Below are positions 18,478 through 27,865 of a stretch of 64,000 nt of DNA, in pieces. Below the pieces are notes generated by a model. The model did not search any database. It worked only from the letters and a program-made list of their open reading frames with translations, and had not been told where the DNA came from. The position numbers were made by a program, and so were the translations under genes. This DNA is from an uncultured delta proteobacterium (GTDB lineage: Bacteria > Desulfobacterota > Desulfovibrionia > Desulfovibrionales > Desulfovibrionaceae): assembly GCA_903843965.1 (NCBI GenBank), contig CAIMRY010000005.1:1-64000 (forward strand), written 5' to 3'. Each line of letters starts with the position of its first letter. Positions within the stretch are counted from its first letter, which is position 1.

Positions 18478-20472
18478 TTAATGCGTCTGCGGGAAGAACA
18501 GATGGAAGGTGGTGCCCCGGCCAGGCTCGCTGTCGATGCGGATCGTGCCGCCGTAGTCGCGCACGATGCCGTAGGTGATGGCCAGCCCCAGGCCCATGCC
18601 CTGGCCTGTCTCCTTGGTGGTGAAAAAGGGCTCGAAGATCTTGTCCAGCACGTCGACCGGGATGCCCACCCCGGTGTCGGAGATGTCGACCCCGACCCCC
18701 CCGCCCTCGGCGCTGGTGCGGATGCCGATGGAGCGCCGGGCGTCCATGTCCGAGGCCTGGCTGGCCTCGTTGATGGCGTCGCGCGCGTTGGTCAAAAGGT
18801 TGAAGAAGACCTGCTGCAGGCGGTTGTCTTGGGCCAGGATGGGCGGCAGGGCATCGCCCAGGTCGAGGTTGAAGCGGATGTTGTCCAGCTCGAACTGGCG
18901 GCGCACGATGGTCAACACGCTGCCGATGGGACGGTTCACGTCGATGCGCTCTTTGAGCATCTCGGCCTTGCGGCCAAAGGCCCGCAGGGTGTTGATGATC
19001 TCGGCCGCGCGGTCCACCTGGGCGCTGATCTCTACAACCACCTGGTGGAACTGCTCAGGGGAGGCCGTGCGCCCCTGCTCCTCCATGAGGGCCAGAAACT
19101 CGCTGCCCATCTTGATGGCGTTGAGCGGCTGGTTCAGCTCGTGGGCTATGCCCGCGCTCATCTCGCCCAGCGACTTCATCTTGCCCGCCTGGATGACCTG
19201 GGCGTCCTTTTCGATCATCTCGGTGATGTCGGTGACGGCGATGATGATGGCGTGGCGGCCCTTGTAGGAGATGGGGCAGGCGTGGACGTTGACGTAGAAG
19301 GGCTTGGCCCCCTTTTTGTAGTGCAGCACCTTGGGGTGGTACAGGCAGCCCGTGCCGCCGCCCCGGCCCTCGTAGGTGATGAGGCAGTCGCTGCGGTTCT
19401 CGGGTCCAAGCGCCAGGTAGCTCATGCCCAAAAGCTCGTCCTTCTCGTAGCCGTACAGCTCCTGGGCGCGCGGATTGGCGTCGGCGATGAAGAAGTTCTC
19501 ACAGTCCACCACAAACACCGGGTCCGGGCCGGAGTCGAACAGCGAGCGGTACTTCTCCTCGCTCTCGCGCAGGCGCCTGCGGTAGAGCTTGATGCTCCAG
19601 ACCATGTTGCGGAAGCTGTCGCCCAGTTGCACCACCTCGTCGCCGCTGCGCTTGCGGTAGAACACGCAGTTCTTGCAGGTGCGGTGGGTGGCGGCCTGCC
19701 GGGCCGACTGGTCAAAGTGCCAGCAGGGCATCTCGGTGTTCACGTAGGCCGGGCATTCCGTGGGCCGCCAGTTCTGGTCCTCCTCCTGGAAATCCAGCGT
19801 GATGTCGAAATTCCCGCGCGAGAGTTCGTCGGAGATGCGCGTAAGCTTGGAGATGGGCCGGGTGATGTACTGGGTGATGCGGTTGGAAAGGAAAAAGATG
19901 ATGCCGATGATGGCCGAGATGAAGCCCAGGAAGGTCAGGCGCAGCTTGGAGATGAGGCTGTCGATGTGGCTCTTGGACAGGCCCACGTGCACGGTGCCGA
20001 TGCGGTACAGGCCCTCCTTGATGGGCACGGCGATGTCGTGGATGGAGTCGTTCTCCACGGTGACCAGGCGCACGCTGCGGCTCTCGTTCAGGGGCACCTG
20101 GTTGGCCAGGCGCAGCTCGCTGGGGAAGGGCCGGGTCATGGTGTGGGCCAGCACCTCGCCGCCCTGGTCGGTGATGAAGATGTAGGAGATGAGGTTCTTG
20201 CGCTCGTGCAGGCGGGCCTCGTCAAAGATCAGCGACAGCAGCTGCGGATAGTTCTTGTCGAGCATGAAGGTGCCGCCGCGCTCGGCTATGGAGTGGGCCA
20301 CGGCGCTGCCGCGCATCTCCAGCTCGCTGGTCAGCGAGGACACGAGGATGTACCGGGCCACGAAGGCGATGGCCACGCTGATGAGCAGCACCACCACGAG
20401 GATGGAGGTGAAGATCTTGTTTTTCAGGCTCAGCGAGCCGTAGCGCTTCAGGGGGTCCCGGGCGAAGCTCAT
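18478..20472 (-). CDS. Membrane sensor histidine kinase (periplasmic sensor-HAMP-Cys cluster-PAS-HisKA-HATPase)
   Basis: This 664-aa kinase has a first membrane helix at about 21-43, a periplasmic sensor region of about 140 residues, a second helix at about 185-200 and a HAMP domain (ITRPISKLTRISDELSRG). A Cys motif C-x9-C-x15-C-x2-C then begins with CPAY and ends CKNC; similar CPAY/CW modules occur in deltaproteobacterial receptors and may bind a metal. A PAS domain (about 315-430) is followed by HisKA with phospho-His H444 in GIAHELNQP and by HATPase_c (N box NLLTNARDAI, G boxes DTGVGIP and GQGMGLGLA). Its start overlaps the binding-protein stop (ATGA); the latter may present a ligand to the sensor region. 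Confidence 0.92.
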   Translation of the reverse strand: MSFARDPLKRYGSLSLKNKIFTSILVVVLLISVAIAFVARYILVSSLTSELEMRGSAVAHSIAERGGTFMLDKNYPQLLSLIFDEARLHERKNLISYIFITDQGGEVLAHTMTRPFPSELRLANQVPLNESRSVRLVTVENDSIHDIAVPIKEGLYRIGTVHVGLSKSHIDSLISKLRLTFLGFISAIIGIIFFLSNRITQYITRPISKLTRISDELSRGNFDITLDFQEEDQNWRPTECPAYVNTEMPCWHFDQSARQAATHRTCKNCVFYRKRSGDEVVQLGDSFRNMVWSIKLYRRRLRESEEKYRSLFDSGPDPVFVVDCENFFIADANPRAQELYGYEKDELLGMSYLALGPENRSDCLITYEGRGGGTGCLYHPKVLHYKKGAKPFYVNVHACPISYKGRHAIIIAVTDITEMIEKDAQVIQAGKMKSLGEMSAGIAHELNQPLNAIKMGSEFLALMEEQGRTASPEQFHQVVVEISAQVDRAAEIINTLRAFGRKAEMLKERIDVNRPIGSVLTIVRRQFELDNIRFNLDLGDALPPILAQDNRLQQVFFNLLTNARDAINEASQASDMDARRSIGIRTSAEGGGVGVDISDTGVGIPVDVLDKIFEPFFTTKETGQGMGLGLAITYGIVRDYGGTIRIDSEPGRGTTFHLFFPQTH

Positions 20473-21821
20473 GGCTTTGCCTCGGCCTGGGGCCTGGGCT
20501 GCGCGTGCTCCCGGACCTCGTCCAGGGCGCGCAGGACCTCCGCCCAGTCGCTGATGAGCACGAAATGCCCGCCCGAAAGCCGGGTGAAGTACACCCGCTC
20601 CATGCCCTGGTGGTTGTCCGGCCCGAAGGAGACCACGGTGCCAGGCCCCAGCGTGTAGTCGCGGATGGACTCGATGGCGTTGATGAAGCCCTCGCGCGTC
20701 AGCTCGCGGCCGGCCAGCTTCAGGCCCTCCACCAGAATGCGGGCGTTGATGTAGCCCTCCAGGCCCACGGAGTTGGGCTTGTCATCGGGAAAATACTTGG
20801 CCAGCAGGTGCACGTACTCCTCGGCGCTGCCCAGCAGCTGGCGCGCGTCCGGGCCCTCGAAGGGGGGCACCACCTGGGACATGACCACCACCTGCCCGGG
20901 GTTGTCGCCCAGGCGGCGGGCCAGCTCCTCCGCGCCGACAAAGGACACGGTGTGGAAGATGGGCTGGAAGCCGCGCTCGGAAGCCAGCTGGATGAACTTG
21001 GCGCAGGGGTCGTAGGTGCCGATCATGACCACGGCCTCGGCCCCGGACTTCTGGATCTTGGCCAGACCGTCGGCCACGTCGAGGGTGCCGCGCACGTAGA
21101 AGCCTCGCGCCACGGGCTCCAGGCCGAACTCCTTTAAGGCCAGCTCGGTTCCGGTCAGGCCGTCGAAGCCGTAGGCGTCGTACTGGTAGAACACCGCGAT
21201 GCGCGTGAGCCCCAGGTCCTTGACCAGGTGGCGCACCGCCGCAGCCGTCTCCTGGTAGTAGGAGGCGCGGATGTTGATGACGTAGCGGTGGAAAGGCTCG
21301 CGCAGGGCGTTGGCCCCGGTGAACATGCCGAGCAGCGGGATGCGCGCGTCCTCCACCAGGGGCAGGATTTTCACCGTGGTGGGCGTGCCCACGTAGCAGA
21401 ACAGGGCGAAGACCTGGTCCTGCACGATGAGCTTCTGGGTGTTGGCCAGGCAGCGCGGCGGGTCGTAGGAGTCGTCGTAGGCCGTGAGTTCGATGCGTCG
21501 GCCCCAGACCCCGCCCTGGTCGTTGATGTGCTTGAGGTAGGACAGGGCGCCGCGCAGGGTCTGGGTGCCCAGGTAGCTGGCGTGGCCGGACAGGGCCAAG
21601 GACGAGCCGAGGGAGATGGTCTTGTCCGTGACGCCCGTGGTGATGCGCTCGGGTTCGGCCTTTTCGCCCTTTGTGTCGCAACCGCCAAGGGCCAGCAGCG
21701 ACGACAACAGCAGCGCCAGAAGCAGCGGCAAAAAAAGCGGGAAAAGATACGGAAAGAAATGCGGATGTGCTGCGCGCGCGGCGCCCGCCCGGAGAGTCCA
21801 CATGCTGCGAGAAAAGCCCAC
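20469..21821 (-). CDS. Branched-chain amino acid-type periplasmic binding lipoprotein
   Basis: This is a type I periplasmic binding protein (Peripla_BP_6/LivJ-like), about 450 aa, with a lipobox LLALGGC. The mature part begins with ITTGVTDKTISLGSSLALSG and contains ALSYLKHINDQGGVWGRRIEL, both typical of this family. No permease or ATPase of a Liv transporter lies nearby; the next gene is a membrane kinase. It therefore probably works as the ligand-presenting part of that sensor rather than in uptake. The GTG at 21819-21821 has GGAGG seven bases upstream; a Met at 21803 and a TTG at 21857 are alternatives. It heads the minus-strand operon. Confidence 0.85.
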   Translation of the reverse strand: MGFSRSMWTLRAGAARAAHPHFFPYLFPLFLPLLLALLLSSLLALGGCDTKGEKAEPERITTGVTDKTISLGSSLALSGHASYLGTQTLRGALSYLKHINDQGGVWGRRIELTAYDDSYDPPRCLANTQKLIVQDQVFALFCYVGTPTTVKILPLVEDARIPLLGMFTGANALREPFHRYVINIRASYYQETAAAVRHLVKDLGLTRIAVFYQYDAYGFDGLTGTELALKEFGLEPVARGFYVRGTLDVADGLAKIQKSGAEAVVMIGTYDPCAKFIQLASERGFQPIFHTVSFVGAEELARRLGDNPGQVVVMSQVVPPFEGPDARQLLGSAEEYVHLLAKYFPDDKPNSVGLEGYINARILVEGLKLAGRELTREGFINAIESIRDYTLGPGTVVSFGPDNHQGMERVYFTRLSGGHFVLISDWAEVLRALDEVREHAQPRPQAEAKP

Positions 21822-21991
21822 CACCACCCCTCCAGGCCGGATGCACCGGCGAGCCAAAGTCGACTACAACAGAAACCCAAGGCCAACGCTACGACAGAAG
21901 GGCCAGCGCTTCAACATAAAATGCGGTTGAGACCGCCCCATCCGGCCCGCCCCCCTTGCCAAAACCGGCGCGAGGTGGCATCGCACCCGAC

Positions 21992-22642
21992 ATGCCGCAC
22001 CTCCATGCCCGTCTGCACGTTTTCCGCCGCGCCACCCTGCCGGGACTGCCCCTGGTCCTGGCACTGGCCCTGGCGCTTGTCCTGTCGCTGGCCGTGGTTC
22101 TCGGCCCCTTGGCCGCCGCAGGTCAGGCGGCCGCCCCCGCAGCCTTCCCGGACCTGACCCTGGACCTTTCCGGCCAGGACGCCGCCGCCCTGGGGCTTGC
22201 CAGCGCCGGGCCAACCAGCCTCTCGCGCATCCCGGCGAACGTGCTGCTGGTCCTGCTGGTCAGCTATTTCTGCCCGCCCTGCCACAAGGAGATGCCGCGC
22301 ATCAAGGAGCTGGAGCAGCGCATCCGCGAACGGGGCTTAACCGGGCGCATCCGCCTGGTGGGCCTGGCCGCCGGAGACGACCAGAACCTGGTGGAGCGCT
22401 TCAAGGCCCGCCATGACGGCCTCAGCTTCGCCCTCGTGCCCGACCCGGCCCTGGCCGCGCACAAACGCCTGGGCAACCCGATGGTGCCAACCCTGTACGC
22501 CGTGGCCAGCAGCGGCGGCAAACTGCGCCTGCTGCACACGCACCAGGGAGAATTCGTGGAGAACCCGGACGCCTTTCTGGATGCCCTGCTGCGCGGGCTG
22601 CCCGCACGCTCCGAGACCGGCAAAACGCGTCGCGGAAAGTGA
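21992..22642 (+). CDS. TlpA-like thioredoxin-fold protein with signal anchor
   Basis: This 216-aa protein has an N-terminal hydrophobic segment (residues about 17-45) followed by a redoxin domain with active site SYFCPPCHKEM, a classical TlpA-type Cys-Pro-Pro-Cys. GNPMVPTLYAV contains the cis-proline. It is probably exported or membrane-anchored and reduces periplasmic thiols. The start at 21992 is the first ATG; a TTG at 21956 would extend it, and no strong ribosome site decides. It is divergent from the binding-lipoprotein operon and paralogous to the other two redoxins of the window. Confidence 0.78.
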   Translation: MPHLHARLHVFRRATLPGLPLVLALALALVLSLAVVLGPLAAAGQAAAPAAFPDLTLDLSGQDAAALGLASAGPTSLSRIPANVLLVLLVSYFCPPCHKEMPRIKELEQRIRERGLTGRIRLVGLAAGDDQNLVERFKARHDGLSFALVPDPALAAHKRLGNPMVPTLYAVASSGGKLRLLHTHQGEFVENPDAFLDALLRGLPARSETGKTRRGK

Positions 22643-22715
22643 CAACAGCCTCAACATCTGGCACCAGGGTGTGCACGAGCATGAATCCGGAGTGTGGGGC
22701 ATGGCGGAGGAAACG

Positions 22716-23570
22716 ATGAACGGGACAGCGGCGCGAGCCGATGCCGAGACCACGGCCAGGGCCGCGCTCTTGTGGCGTTGCTGGCCCGACGGCACGAAGT
22801 TCTGCCCGCGCTGCCGGGCCCAGTCGCCCTATGCCCTGGCCGAGGGCCGTCTGCGCTGCGGGGCCTGCCGCTACACCTTCCACGACTTCACGGGCCGCTG
22901 GCTCAACTTGAGCGGGCTTTCCGCCGCGCAGTGGCTGGACCTGGCCCGGGCCTTCGCCGTGGACGCCAACACCCGCGAGGCCGCCCTGGCGGCGAACATC
23001 TCCTACAACACCGCCTTCAAGGCCTTGACCGTGCTGCGCCTGGCCATCCTGGCCCAGGGCGCGGACGCCCGTCAGCTCCTGGGCCGGCAGACCGGCCTGG
23101 GCGACCTGTTCAGCAGCGGCAGGCTGTGCCCCGCGCCCGATACCCCGGTGGGCGAGGTCCCGGTATACGGCATCCTGACCCAGGGCAGACGGGTCTTTGT
23201 GGACATGGTGCCCGAACTCACGGCGGAGAGCGTGCTGCACTTCAACCACAACTTCCACCTGCGCGTGGCCCGCCTCGGCCACATCCTGATCACCGACCGC
23301 TACAAGACCTACGACGGCCTCGTGCTCTGCGGCGACGACCGCCTGCCCTACCACTACCTGCTGCGCCACCAGGGCTCCCCCTTCGCCGAATCCGGCAGCC
23401 CCTTCTGGCTCTATGCCCGCGATCGCCTGCGCCAGTTCAAGGGCCTCTCGGCCCGGCGCTTTCCGCTGTACTTGAAGGAACTGGAGCTGCGCTACAACCG
23501 CCGGGACGAAGACCTGCTGCCCCTGTTCCTCGACGCCCTGTGCGCGCCCATTCCAGCCACGGCCGCCTGA
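22716..23570 (+). CDS. IS1595-like transposase, probably domesticated
   Basis: This 284-aa protein opens with a zinc ribbon, CPRC...CGACRYTFHDFTG, the N-terminal domain of ISXO2/IS1595-type transposases. A DDE-like core follows with the first Asp in VFVDMVPELTAES, the second in ILITDRYKTYDGL, and the C-terminal YLKELELRYNRRDEDLL where IS1595 members carry the third acidic or Asn residue. No terminal inverted repeats or target duplications were seen around it, and codon use matches its neighbours, so it may be a fixed host gene. ATG at 22716 has a strong GGAGG five bases upstream; an in-frame ATG at 22701 is weaker. Confidence 0.75.
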   Translation: MNGTAARADAETTARAALLWRCWPDGTKFCPRCRAQSPYALAEGRLRCGACRYTFHDFTGRWLNLSGLSAAQWLDLARAFAVDANTREAALAANISYNTAFKALTVLRLAILAQGADARQLLGRQTGLGDLFSSGRLCPAPDTPVGEVPVYGILTQGRRVFVDMVPELTAESVLHFNHNFHLRVARLGHILITDRYKTYDGLVLCGDDRLPYHYLLRHQGSPFAESGSPFWLYARDRLRQFKGLSARRFPLYLKELELRYNRRDEDLLPLFLDALCAPIPATAA

Positions 23571-23698
23571 TCCCGCCCTGCTTCCGCCCGCCCCCAAGCC
23601 GCTTCCCCGCACAGGTGCCAAACCTTGCAGTGGATGCGGTCTATTTGACGCAAACCGCACTTCTTGTGTTAGGACTAGCATCATACAGTGGAGGTACG

Positions 23699-23941
23699 AT
23701 GGATACCCGAATCAGCGCTCCCCCGGGAGCCAACACACTAACCGGTCCGAGCCTGTTGACCCTGCCCTTCGGGGGTCTTGGCCTGGACTTGGCAAAGGTC
23801 CGGCGCCAGGTGCGCGGACTCGTGCTTGTGCCCTTCGTGACACACGAAAGGACACAGGCCGAGCCCCGTCCCGAAGCGCCCCCTGCGCCTTCCGGCTACC
23901 GCCTCCTGGTGCGGCTTTGCCGGGAGACCCTGGGCAGCTAA
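23699..23941 (+). CDS. Small protein of unknown function ahead of fdhA
   Basis: This 80-aa product has a strong ribosome site (GTGGAGG four bases before ATG 23699) and ends 29 bases before the fdhA start, so it is probably the first gene of the formate dehydrogenase operon. The sequence has a hydrophobic Gly/Leu-rich centre (LLTLPFGGLGLDLAK) and a Pro-rich C-terminal part; no signal peptide, Cys or known motif is seen. A TTGACG at 23645-23650 could be part of the operon promoter, though the -10 is poor. I do not recognise a family. Confidence 0.55.
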   Translation: MDTRISAPPGANTLTGPSLLTLPFGGLGLDLAKVRRQVRGLVLVPFVTHERTQAEPRPEAPPAPSGYRLLVRLCRETLGS

Positions 23942-23970
23942 GGTTACGAACACATAACACTGGAGGCCAC

Positions 23971-26900
23971 ATGAAGCTTTCGCGCAGAGGGTTCCTGAAA
24001 CTCTCCGCCGCAGCGGCCTTGAGCACTGCCTTTGGCGGTGTCGGCTTCGCCCTGAAGCCCGCAGCCGTCGACCGCATCGCCATGCTCAAGCCGGACTGGA
24101 GCAAGCAGACCACCACTGCCTGCTGCTACTGCGCAGTCGGTTGCGGACTCATCGTCAACACCGCCCTCACCGGCGCCAAGCGCGCCATCAACATCGAGGG
24201 CGACCCCGACCATCCCATCAACGAGGGCGCCCTGTGCGCCAAGGGCGCGGCCATTTACCAGCTGACCGAGGGCACCCCCGGACAGCCCAACCCGCGCCTG
24301 CAAAAGGTCATGTACCGCAAGCCCTTCGGCACCAAGTGGGAAGCCAAGAGCTGGGACTGGGCGCTCACGCGCATCGCCAAGAACATCAAGCGCGACCGTG
24401 ACGCCACCTTTACGCTGAAAAACGCCAAGGGCGACACCGTGAACCGCTGCGAAGGGCTGGCGAGCGTCGGCTCCGCAGCCATGGACAACGAGGAGTGCTG
24501 GGCCTACCAGGCGTTCCTCCGCTCCCTCGGACTGACCTACATAGAACATCAGGCCCGTATCTGACACAGCGCAACTGTAGCGGCTCTGGCAGAGTCGTTC
24601 GGACGCGGCGCGATGACCAATCACTGGATCGACCTGAAGAACAGTGATTGCATTCTGATCATGGGCAGCAACGCTGCCGAAAACCATCCCATTTCCTTCA
24701 AGTGGGTCACCAGGGCGCAGGAACAGGGCGCCGTGGTCATCCACGTGGACCCCCGCTTCACCAGGACCAGTGCGAAAGCCGACATCTACGCGCCCCTGCG
24801 CTCCGGTTCGGACATCGCGTTTCTGGGCGGCATGATCAACTACATCCTGGAGAACGACCTGATCTTCAAGGAGTATGTGGTCAACTACACCAACGCCTCC
24901 TTCATCGTCGGCGACAAGTACGACTTCAAGGACGGCATGTTCAGCGGCTTCAACGCCGAGACGGGCAAGTACGACAAGTCCGCCTGGGCCTTTGCCCTGG
25001 ACGAGAAGGGCGCGCCCAAACGCGACAACACCCTGGCCGACCCGCGCAGCGTGTACCAGCTGATGAAGAAGCACTACAGCCGCTACAGCCTCAAAAACGC
25101 CGTGGACATGTGCGGCACCCCCGAGGCCAAGCTGCTTGAGGTCTACAAGGCCGTTGCCTCCACGGGCAAGCCGGACAAGGCCGCAACCTCCATGTACGCC
25201 ATGGGCTGGACCCAGCACACCGTGGGCGTGCAGAACATCCGCGCCATGAGCATCATCCAGTCGCTTTTGGGCAACATGGGCGTGGCCGGCGGCGGCATCA
25301 ACGCCCTGCGCGGCGAGTCCAACGTCCAGGGCTCCACGGACCAGGCCCTGCTCTTCCACATCATCCCCGGGTATCTGCCCACGCCCTCGACGGCGGAAAA
25401 ATCCATCGAGGACTATCTGAAGAAGGTCGCTCCGGTGTCCAAGGACCCCAAGAGCATGAACTGGAAGAAGAACCAGCCCAAGTACGCGGTCAGCCTGTTC
25501 AAGAGCTTCTACAAGAACGCCGCACCGGCCCAGGCCTTCGACTGGTTGCCCAAGCTCGACGTGGGCCGGGACTACTCCTGGCTGACCCTGTTCGACCAGA
25601 TGGGCAAGGGCGCCTTCAAGGGCTTCTTCGCCTGGGGCATGAACCCTGCGGTCTCCGGAGCCAACTCCAACAAGACCCGCGAGGCCATGACCAAGCTTGA
25701 CTGGATGGTCAACGTCAACATCTACGACAACGAGACCGGCAGCTTCTGGCAGGGCCCGGGCATGGACCCCAAGAAGATCAAGACCGAGGTCTTCATGCTG
25801 CCTTGCGCAGTGTCCACCGAGAAGGAAGGCTCCATCTCCAACTCCGGCCGCTGGATGCAGTGGCGTTATCAGGGTCCCAAGCCCCTGGGCGACTCCCGCC
25901 CGGACGGCGAGATCATCTACGAGCTGGCCCAGAAGGTGCGCGAGCTGTATAAGAAGCAAGGCGGCGCCTTCCCCGAGCCCGTGCTGAACATGAACTGGGA
26001 GGACATGGGCAACGGACACGAGTTCGACGTCCACAAGACCGCCAAGCTCATCAATGGCTACTACCTGAAGGACGTTTCCGTTAAGCAGCCCGACGGCTCC
26101 ATGAAGGTCTTCAAGGCCGGCACCCAGGTGGCCGCCTTCCCGGCCCTGATGGACGACGGCAGCACCTGCTCCGGCAACTGGATCTACTGCGGCTCGTACG
26201 TCGGCCCGGACCCCAAGGACAACCGCGCGGCCAAGCGCTCCAAGGAGCAGACCCCGGCCCAGGCGGCCATCGGCCTGTTCCCCAACTGGTCCTGGTCCTG
26301 GCCGGTCAACCGCCGCATCATCTACAACCGCGCAAGCACCGACCTGACCGGCAAGCCCTATGCCCCGCAGAAGCCTGTGCTGGCCTGGAACGGCAAGGGC
26401 TGGGACATCGACGTGGTGGACGGCGGCGGCGCCCCCGGAAGCGTGCATCCGTTCATCATGCAGGTGCACGGCATGGCCGCCCTGTTCGGCCCGGGCTTAA
26501 ACGACGGCCCCTTCCCCGAGTACTACGAGCCGCTGGACTGCCCCGTGGCCAGCCATCCGTACTCCAAGGTGCTGCACAACCCCACCGCGCTCAAGTTCAA
26601 GGGCGAGGAGCTGAACGTCTGCGACCCGCGCTACCCGTTCGTCTGCACCACCTACCGCGTCACCGAGCACTGGCAGACGGGCCTGCAGACCCGCCCGCAG
26701 CCCTGGCTGCTTGAAGCCGAGCCGCAGATGTTCTGCGAAATGAGCGAGGAGCTCGCGGCCCTTCGCGGCATCAAGAACGGCGACAAGGTCACGCTGGACA
26801 ACCAGCGCGGCAAGCTCTGGGCCAAGGCCATCGTCACCAAGCGCTTCAAGCCCTTCATCGTGCAGGGCAACGTCGTGCATGAGGTCGGCATCCCCTGGCA

Positions 26901-27030
26901 CTTCGGCTGGCGCTGGCCAGAGGACAAGAGTGGCGGCGATGCGGCCAACCTGCTCTCCCCGTCCGTCGGCGATCCCAATACCGGCATACCCGAGACGAAG
27001 GCCTTCATGGTCAACGTCCGGAAGGCTTAA
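23971..27030 (+). CDS. fdhA: Formate dehydrogenase alpha subunit (selenoprotein, Tat-exported)
   Basis: This 1019-residue catalytic subunit oxidises formate to CO2 at a Mo/W-bis-pyranopterin site in the periplasm. A Tat signal is visible (SRRGFLKLSAAAALS). A [4Fe-4S] site follows with C51, C54, C58 and C89. The active-site selenocysteine is codon 198, an in-frame TGA at 24562-24564 in the context QARI-U-HSATVAALAESFGRG; the same frame continues without break to 27030. A hairpin just after the TGA fits a bacterial SECIS. The start ATG has TGGAGG upstream. A naive gene call would split it into two proteins at the TGA. fdhB follows after 11 bases. Confidence 0.97.
24562..24600 (+). promoter_or_regulatory. 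bSECIS element of fdhA
   Basis: The Sec codon TGA (24562-24564) is followed by a hairpin in which CGGCTCT (24581-24587) pairs with AGAGTCG (24591-24597) around a GGC loop. Position and size fit the SelB-binding bSECIS of formate dehydrogenases. The loop sequence CTCTGG is shared with the second candidate in this window at 46253-46267. Confidence 0.75.
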
Positions 27031-27041
27031 GGAGGCACGTC

Positions 27042-27764
27042 ATGAGTGGTAAGAGCTTCTTCGTCGACCTGACGAAATGTACCGCCTGCCGTGGCTGCCA
27101 GGTCGCCTGCAAGCAGTGGAAGAAACTGCCTGGCGAGAAAACCGTGAACACGGGAAGCCACCAGAATCCGCCTGACCTCTCCGCCACCACCCTGCGCGTG
27201 GTCCGCTTCAGCGAGATGGAGCTGGAGGGCAAGATGCACTGGTTCTTCCTGCCCGATCAGTGCCGCCACTGCCTGGATGCACCCTGCAAGTCCGGCGCGT
27301 CCCTGCCCGACTCCATCATCCAGGACCCGGACACCGGCGCCGTGGTCTACAACGAGAAGACGGCCAAGGAAGATGCGGCCACCATCCGCTCCTCCTGCCC
27401 GTACGACATCCCGCGCGTGAACAAGAAGACCAAGGTCATCAGCAAATGCGACATGTGCAACGACCGCGTGAAGGCCGGGAAGCTTCCCGCCTGCGTGCAG
27501 TCCTGCCCCACCGGGACCATGAACTTCGGTGACCGTGACGCCATGCTGAGCCTGGCCAAGAAGGCCCTTGAAACGGCCAAGAAGAAGTACCCGGACGCCC
27601 AGTTGGTGGACGAGGAGTCCGTCCGGGTCATCTTCCTGACCCAGAACAAGCCCGGCCTGTACGCCAAGACCCTGATGGCCGACGCGACGCCCACCCGCCG
27701 CACGTACACCAGGCAGGAGGCCTTGGCCGCGTTGACCAGGCCCCTGCGGGCCTTCCTGGGCTAG
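27042..27764 (+). CDS. fdhB: Formate dehydrogenase beta subunit, iron-sulfur protein
   Basis: This 240-aa electron-transfer subunit has several [4Fe-4S] sites. C13, C16, C19 and C23 (CTACRGCQVACKQW) form the first; further groups are CRHCLDAPC, SCPYDIP, CDMC and ACVQSCPTG. It has no Tat or Sec signal and no membrane anchor, so it is presumably carried to the periplasm with FdhA. The product is a soluble FdhAB dimer delivering electrons to periplasmic c-type cytochromes rather than to a membrane gamma subunit; no cytochrome gene follows here. It starts 11 bases after fdhA with an AAGGAGG site. Confidence 0.95.
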   Translation: MSGKSFFVDLTKCTACRGCQVACKQWKKLPGEKTVNTGSHQNPPDLSATTLRVVRFSEMELEGKMHWFFLPDQCRHCLDAPCKSGASLPDSIIQDPDTGAVVYNEKTAKEDAATIRSSCPYDIPRVNKKTKVISKCDMCNDRVKAGKLPACVQSCPTGTMNFGDRDAMLSLAKKALETAKKKYPDAQLVDEESVRVIFLTQNKPGLYAKTLMADATPTRRTYTRQEALAALTRPLRAFLG

Positions 27765-27797
27765 GCCCTTGAAACAAGTGGAACGCACCTCTAGATA

Positions 27798-27865
27798 GGA
27801 AACCGCCGGGAAGGTTGGACCAAACTGGCGGTTTCCCCTTCGGGGGGGGTGATGAGCCCCCCCCG
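27798..27865 (+). terminator. Double hairpin after fdhB, probable terminator
   Basis: GGAAACCGCC (27798-27807) pairs with GGCGGTTTCC (27827-27836), followed by CCCTT. A second hairpin at 27841-27865 has eight G pairing with eight C around TGATGAG. The U-tract is poor, but the position 34 bases past the fdhB stop codon suggests termination or 3'-end protection. From 27866 to 28179 nothing else is supported. Confidence 0.6.

Noticed and set aside
23944-26469. 841-codon open frame antisense to fdhA
   Set aside because: It is a GC-driven shadow in the antisense of a strongly coding gene, without ribosome site or protein-like composition (His/Gly/Val/Leu rich). The same applies to the long minus-strand frames over dnaE and the plus-strand frames over 1302-4856 and 16869-20658.
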